DNA of 64,000 nucleotides, taken from contig CAVSYB010000006.1 in the NCBI GenBank assembly GCA_963732155.1, positions 124,001 to 188,000 of the forward strand, read 5' to 3'. How positions within the stretch are numbered: position 1 is the stretch's first letter; each line of letters starts with the position of its first letter. This stretch comes from Roseiarcus sp963732155 (GTDB taxonomy: Bacteria > Pseudomonadota > Alphaproteobacteria > Rhizobiales > Beijerinckiaceae). Positions 60,575 through 64,000 of the stretch are shown one piece after another. Under the pieces are notes generated by a model. That model did no database searches. It was given only the letters and a program-made list of their open reading frames with translations, and was not told where the DNA came from. The position numbers and the translations under genes were made by a program.

Positions 60575-60624
60575 GCCGCCCCTCATCCGGCCTTCGCGTG
60601 AGCGAAGGTCGGATGAGGGGCGGC
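60575..60624. repeat. 50-base palindromic repeat between gcl and hyi
   Basis: GCCGCCCCTCATCCG (60575-60589) is the exact reverse complement of 60610-60624. Inside, CCTTCG (60591-60596) pairs with CGAAGG (60603-60608) around a 6-base loop. Only a single-base mismatch (60590/60609) interrupts a 21-base-pair hairpin. The CCCTCATCCG-type sequence resembles dispersed palindromic repeats common in alphaproteobacterial genomes. It may stabilise or attenuate the polycistronic mRNA. Confidence 0.8.
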
Positions 60625-60643
60625 GCGACGCTTCTGGTCGTCC

Positions 60644-62455
60644 TCACGTCCCCACGTTCTCGATCACGCCCATTTCCTGGCTCTGCCGCAGCGACAGGTT
60701 CGGATCGAGGCACAGGATTTCCTCGAATTCGTTGACATTGTTCACTTCCGTTCCCATGGCGATATTGGTGACGCGCTCGAGGATGAACTCGACCACCACC
60801 GGGACGCTGAATTCCTTCATCAACGCGTTGGCCTTGGCGAACGCCTCCCTGAACTCGTTCGGGCTCTTGACGCGGATCGCCTTGCAGCCGAGCGCCTCGG
60901 CAACCGCGACATGGTCGACGCCGTAACCGGCCGGCGCGTCGCCCTCGGGCGTCGCATTGACGTTGTCGAACGCCAGCGAGACTTCAAAATCCATCTGAAA
61001 GCCGCGCTGCGACTGGCGGATCAGGCCGAGATAGGAATTGTTCACGACCATATGCAGATAGGGCAGCTTGTGTTGCGCGCCGACGGCGAGCTCCTCCAAC
61101 ATGAACTGGAAGTCGTAATCGCCGGACAGCGCGACGATCGTCTTGTCCGGCATCGCCGCGCGCACGCCGAGCGCCGCCGGCAGCGTCCAGCCGAGCGGAC
61201 CCGCCTGCCCGCAATTGATCCAGTTGCGGGGATTATAGACATGCAGGAACTGCGCGCCGGCGATCTGGCTGAGACCGATCGTCGTGACGTAACAGGTGTC
61301 GCGCCCGAACGCCGCGTTCATTTCCTCATAGACGCGCTGGGGCTTGAGCGGCACCGCGTCGAAATGGCTCTTGCGCAGCATGTTGTCCTTGCGGTGCAGG
61401 CAGGCGGCGGCCCAGGCGTCACGCTTCTTGAGGCGCCCTTCCGCCTTCATCTGGCGCGCCGCCTCGATGAACAGCCTCAGCGCCGCCTTGGCGTCGGAGA
61501 CGATGCCGAAATCGGGGCCGAACACCCGGCCGATCTGCGTCGGCTCGATGTCGACGTGGATGAACTTGCGGCCCTTGGTGTAGACGTCGACCGAACCGGT
61601 GTGGCGGTTGGCGAAGCGGTTGCCGATGCCGAACACGAAATCCGATTCGAGGAAGGTCGCGTTGCCATAGCGGTGGCTGGTCTGCAAACCGACCATGCCG
61701 GCCATCAGCGGATGATCGTCGGGGATCGTCCCCCAGCCCATCAAGGTCGGAATGACCGGAACGCCGGTCAGTTCGGCGAATTCGACGAGCAGATCGGAGG
61801 CGTCGGCGTTGATGATTCCCCCGCCGGCGACGATCAGCGGCCGCTGCGAGGCGTTCAGCATTTCGAGCGCCCGCGCCGCCTGCGCCGGCGTCGCCGAGGG
61901 CTTATAGACCGGCAACGGCTGATAGGTGGAATCGTCGTATTCGATCTCCGCCAGTTGCACGTCGATCGGCAGGTCGATCAGCACCGGGCCCGGCCGCCCC
62001 GAGCGCATCACGTGGAAGGCTTGCTGGAACACCATCGGCACCAGCGCGGGCTCGCGCACGGTGACCGACCATTTGGCGACCGGCTTGGCGATCGCCTCGA
62101 TGTCGACCGCCTGAAAATCCTCCTTGTAGAGCTTGGCGCGCGGCGCCTGTCCGGTGATGCACAGGATCGGGATGGAGTCGGCGATCGCCGCGTAAAGGCC
62201 GGTGATCATATCCGTCCCCGCCGGCCCCGAGGTGCCGATGCACACCCCGATATTGCCCGCCTTGGCCCGCGTATAGCCGTCGGCCATGTGCGAAGCGCCC
62301 TCGACGTGGCGCGCCAGGATGTGGCGGATCGTCCCGCGCGCTTTGAGCGCGGCGTAGAGCGGATTAATCGCCGCGCCGGGCACCCCGAACGCGCAGGCGA
62401 TCCCCTCTTTTTCGAGCACGCGAACCGCCGCTTCGATCGCCTTCATCCTGGCCAT
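60644..62455 (-). CDS. gcl: Glyoxylate carboligase (tartronate semialdehyde synthase) Gcl
   Basis: Thiamine-diphosphate and FAD-dependent condensation of two glyoxylates to tartronate semialdehyde and CO2. The 603 residues align closely, by memory, with E. coli Gcl: AFGVPGAAINPLYAALK, ILARHVEGASHMADGYTRAKAG, GTSGPAGTDMITGLYAA, VIPTLMGWGTIPDDHPLMAGMVG, WINCGQAGPLGWTLPAALG, and the ThDP site ALSGDYDFQFMLEELAVGAQ. Residue 51 is Val instead of the usual ThDP-activating Glu, the well-known peculiarity that defines true glyoxylate carboligases. GGAGG precedes the ATG. First gene of gcl-hyi-glxR-gckA. Confidence 0.96.
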   Translation of the reverse strand: MARMKAIEAAVRVLEKEGIACAFGVPGAAINPLYAALKARGTIRHILARHVEGASHMADGYTRAKAGNIGVCIGTSGPAGTDMITGLYAAIADSIPILCITGQAPRAKLYKEDFQAVDIEAIAKPVAKWSVTVREPALVPMVFQQAFHVMRSGRPGPVLIDLPIDVQLAEIEYDDSTYQPLPVYKPSATPAQAARALEMLNASQRPLIVAGGGIINADASDLLVEFAELTGVPVIPTLMGWGTIPDDHPLMAGMVGLQTSHRYGNATFLESDFVFGIGNRFANRHTGSVDVYTKGRKFIHVDIEPTQIGRVFGPDFGIVSDAKAALRLFIEAARQMKAEGRLKKRDAWAAACLHRKDNMLRKSHFDAVPLKPQRVYEEMNAAFGRDTCYVTTIGLSQIAGAQFLHVYNPRNWINCGQAGPLGWTLPAALGVRAAMPDKTIVALSGDYDFQFMLEELAVGAQHKLPYLHMVVNNSYLGLIRQSQRGFQMDFEVSLAFDNVNATPEGDAPAGYGVDHVAVAEALGCKAIRVKSPNEFREAFAKANALMKEFSVPVVVEFILERVTNIAMGTEVNNVNEFEEILCLDPNLSLRQSQEMGVIENVGT

Positions 62456-62826
62456 GATCAGCCTCCCGATTACAGTTGCCCGGAGGGATAGGAAAGATGA
62501 CTCGCCCCGTGGCGCTCCCCCGTCATTGCGAGCGGCGGCGAGGCAATCTGGACGACGGCTTTCGGAGCCACAGTCTGGATCGTTGGGTCGCTTCGCTCTC
62601 CCGCAATGACGGCGGCGCGCCTCAGTCAGAAATCATCTTGTCCCAGTTCCTCAAGGCGCCTGTTATTGCGAAGGATAGCGCGTTTCTCAATGACGGCGCA
62701 TTTCTTTTCCACCAGACGGGACTTCAGGCGAATAGCTCTATGGATCAATAGCTTACCTTGAACAAAAAATAGAATTCCGGATATTTCGATCAACCGTCGC
62801 GGGCGAGGGCCTCAAGCCGCCGCGGT
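62456..62826. other. Gap between gcl and the SDR-like gene, repeat-bearing
   Basis: No gene is supported. A short plus-strand open frame here (62476-62751) is made mostly of the repeat described separately. The region must hold the gcl promoter on the minus strand, but I could not pick a convincing -35/-10 pair. The A/T-rich bases around 62700-62790 are downstream of the SDR-like gene's end. Confidence 0.4.
62520..62612. repeat. Dispersed inverted-repeat element (CGTCATTGCGAGC type)
   Basis: CCGTCATTGCG (62520-62530) is exactly complementary in reverse to CGCAATGACGG (62602-62612). Between them is the GGCGAGGCAATCTGGA and GTCGCTTCGCT text typical of small non-coding repeats scattered through many proteobacterial genomes. 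A weaker second pair (TTATTGCGAAG near 62665 and TCAATGACGG near 62690) follows, suggesting a decayed second copy. Confidence 0.7.
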
Positions 62827-63858
62827 TCAAGGCTTCCTCAGGAGCCCGAGCCGCGCCAGACTTTCGGCGGTGGCGACGATGGCTTGCTCGTTCGAACGCG
62901 GCGCCCAGGAGAGCATGCGCCTCGCCTTCGCGTTGGTGGCGTTCTTGGTCTTGCCGAGCTCGGGCACAATCTGCCGCACCGTGGGGTCGAACAAGGCGGC
63001 GATGCGCACCAGCCAGTCCGGCAGTTGCCGGGTTGGAACTCGCCTGGCCGCGGCGCCCATGCGGTTCCTCAACACCTTGGCGATGTCGAGGATCGACATG
63101 AAATCGCCGGCGACGGCGAGGAAGCGCTCGCCCCGGGCGGCGGGATTCGTCATGGCGCGGATATGCAGGTCGGCGACGTCGCGCACATCGACGATTCCGA
63201 ACTGGAACCGCGGGCAGCCGGGCGCCGCGCCGTCCATCAAGCGCTGCACGATAAGGATCGAGGTCGAATAGTCGGGTCCCAGCACCGGGCCGAACACACC
63301 GACCGGATTGACGACGGAGAGCTCGAGGTCGCCGCCTTCCCTCGCGATGAAGTCCCAGGCCGCGCGCTCGGCGAGAGTCTTCGATTTGACGTAGGGACTG
63401 ACGTCCTCGCCGTTGGGATCTGTCCAGTTCGTTTCGTCAAACGGCGCTTTCTGCGCCGCATGGCCATAGCCAATCGCCGCGAACGAGGAGGTCAGCACCA
63501 CGCGCTTGACGCCGGCGTCGCGCGAGGCGCGCAGCACGCGCAGCGCGCCTTCGCGCGCCGGCACGATCAATTCGTCCTCGTGCTTGGGAACGCCGGCGGG
63601 AAACGGCGAGGCCACATGCAGCACATATTGGCAGCCGGCGACCGCTTCCGACCACCCCGCATCCTGTTCGAGATCGGCGGCGAACAACGACAAACGATCG
63701 CCGGGCTCCGCGCCGCCCTCCCTGAGCAGGGCGCGCACGTCGCCCTCGCGCTTCAGGCTTCGCACCGTCGTGCGCACCTGGTGGCCCGCGCCCAGGAGCT
63801 GCAGGATGCAATGACTGCCGATAAAGCCCGAACCGCCGGTCACCAGCACTGTGCTCAT
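62827..63858 (-). CDS. NAD(P)-dependent epimerase / dihydroflavonol-4-reductase-like protein
   Basis: A 343-residue extended-SDR oxidoreductase: VLVTGGSGFIGSHCILQLLGAGHQVRTTVR (cofactor site with the Arg that favours NADPH), LHVASPFP, LTSSFAAIGYG, PYVKSKTLAERAAWDF (catalytic YxxxK), LSVVNPVGVFGPVLG, and VDVRDVADLHIRAM. These are typical of the dihydroflavonol reductase/cinnamoyl-CoA reductase-like bacterial group; the substrate is unknown. Three consecutive ATGs occur (63864, 63861, 63858), and AGGAAGG is best spaced for the last. It is not obviously tied to the glyoxylate operon, being separated from it by a 371-base repeat-bearing gap. Confidence 0.87.
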   Translation of the reverse strand: MSTVLVTGGSGFIGSHCILQLLGAGHQVRTTVRSLKREGDVRALLREGGAEPGDRLSLFAADLEQDAGWSEAVAGCQYVLHVASPFPAGVPKHEDELIVPAREGALRVLRASRDAGVKRVVLTSSFAAIGYGHAAQKAPFDETNWTDPNGEDVSPYVKSKTLAERAAWDFIAREGGDLELSVVNPVGVFGPVLGPDYSTSILIVQRLMDGAAPGCPRFQFGIVDVRDVADLHIRAMTNPAARGERFLAVAGDFMSILDIAKVLRNRMGAAARRVPTRQLPDWLVRIAALFDPTVRQIVPELGKTKNATNAKARRMLSWAPRSNEQAIVATAESLARLGLLRKP

Positions 63859-64000
63859 CATCATCCCCTTCCTGTCTCCCGTCGACGCCGCGGGCGAAGG
63901 CCTGGAGCCGATCCCATAAGCGAGGCCTTGCGCCGAGCGCGCGCGAACGAAAATCCCGCCCGGCTATCCGCCCACCGCCCGGATGGTCTCTTCGACCGAC

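Noticed and set aside
62476..62751. A 91-codon plus-strand gene
   Set aside because: Its sequence is mainly the dispersed repeat; no ribosome binding site or protein-like composition.
63964..64000. C-terminal end of a minus-strand gene entering from the right (SVEETIRAVGG then stop)
   Set aside because: Eleven codons look plausible as a protein end, but this is too short to support a feature.

Overview
High-GC, gene-dense chromosomal DNA, most likely from an alphaproteobacterium of the order Hyphomicrobiales (Rhizobiales; a Beijerinckiaceae/Methylocystaceae-like organism is plausible). The reasons are the strong G/C preference at third codon positions, the lipid A gene order cysQ–DUF4170–acyltransferase–waaA–lpxK, a FeeM-type N-acyl amino acid synthase homologue, a FadR-type sugar regulator and the protein-level resemblances. 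I saw no tRNA, rRNA, insertion sequence, phage gene or CRISPR array. The window reads as core and metabolic chromosome rather than an island.

Layout. (1) 302-1393, minus: mtnA of methionine salvage. (2) 1657-15521, plus: a tight six-gene glycogen operon glgP-glgB-glgC-glgA-[glgX::malQ fusion]-glgX. The fifth gene joins a GH13 debranching module to a complete GH77 4-alpha-glucanotransferase in one 1408-residue protein, and a second stand-alone GlgX follows it. This is the most striking object in the window. (3) 15665-18033: an MHS-family transporter and an ArsR/SRPBCC pair behind a probably leaderless, autoregulated promoter. (4) 18034-20320: an AT-rich intergenic stretch with small hairpins, then a sugar-acid dehydratase gene (IlvD/Edd family) broken by one extra base. 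(5) 20349-28000: a cytosolic HtrA-like protease, DedA, a phasin-like protein, DUF423, adenine deaminase, a pdxY-PhzF-Nudix trio and a small lipoprotein. (6) 28120-32338, minus: the lipid A/Kdo cluster. (7) 32445-34778: two LysE-type exporters flanking a KDG-kinase-like PfkB protein. (8) 35107-39706, plus: a YtfQRT-YjfF sugar ABC importer, followed by a FadR-type regulator and an SDR. (9) 41871-42914: GMP reductase. (10) 42974-49012, minus: polar amino acid ABC importer genes running into an aldo/keto reductase, an aldehyde dehydrogenase and a PEBP protein. (11) 49231-50641: fumC with a one-base frameshift. (12) 50929-57292: fatty acid hydroxylase, a membrane GGDEF-EAL protein, a disrupted unknown gene, the FeeM-like synthase, and a tandem-PAS GGDEF protein whose 3' end overlaps the synthase gene. 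(13) 57476-62455, minus: a complete glyoxylate-to-2-phosphoglycerate operon gcl-hyi-glxR-gckA with a large palindromic repeat between gcl and hyi. (14) 62827-63858, minus: an NAD(P)-dependent epimerase/reductase.

How the genes work together. The glycogen operon covers ADP-glucose synthesis, chain elongation, branching, phosphorolysis, debranching and maltodextrin recycling. The sugar ABC importer, KDG kinase, SDR and IlvD/Edd dehydratase would suit oxidative sugar-acid catabolism, although they are not one operon. The glyoxylate operon feeds C2 units into lower glycolysis. The 51.5-57.3 kb segment pairs c-di-GMP turnover enzymes with a putative acyl-amino-acid signal synthase. Two clean single-base frameshifts in otherwise intact enzymes (near 18790 and 49885) raise the possibility of consensus errors in the assembly. 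The unknown locus at 54043-54651 looks more eroded.
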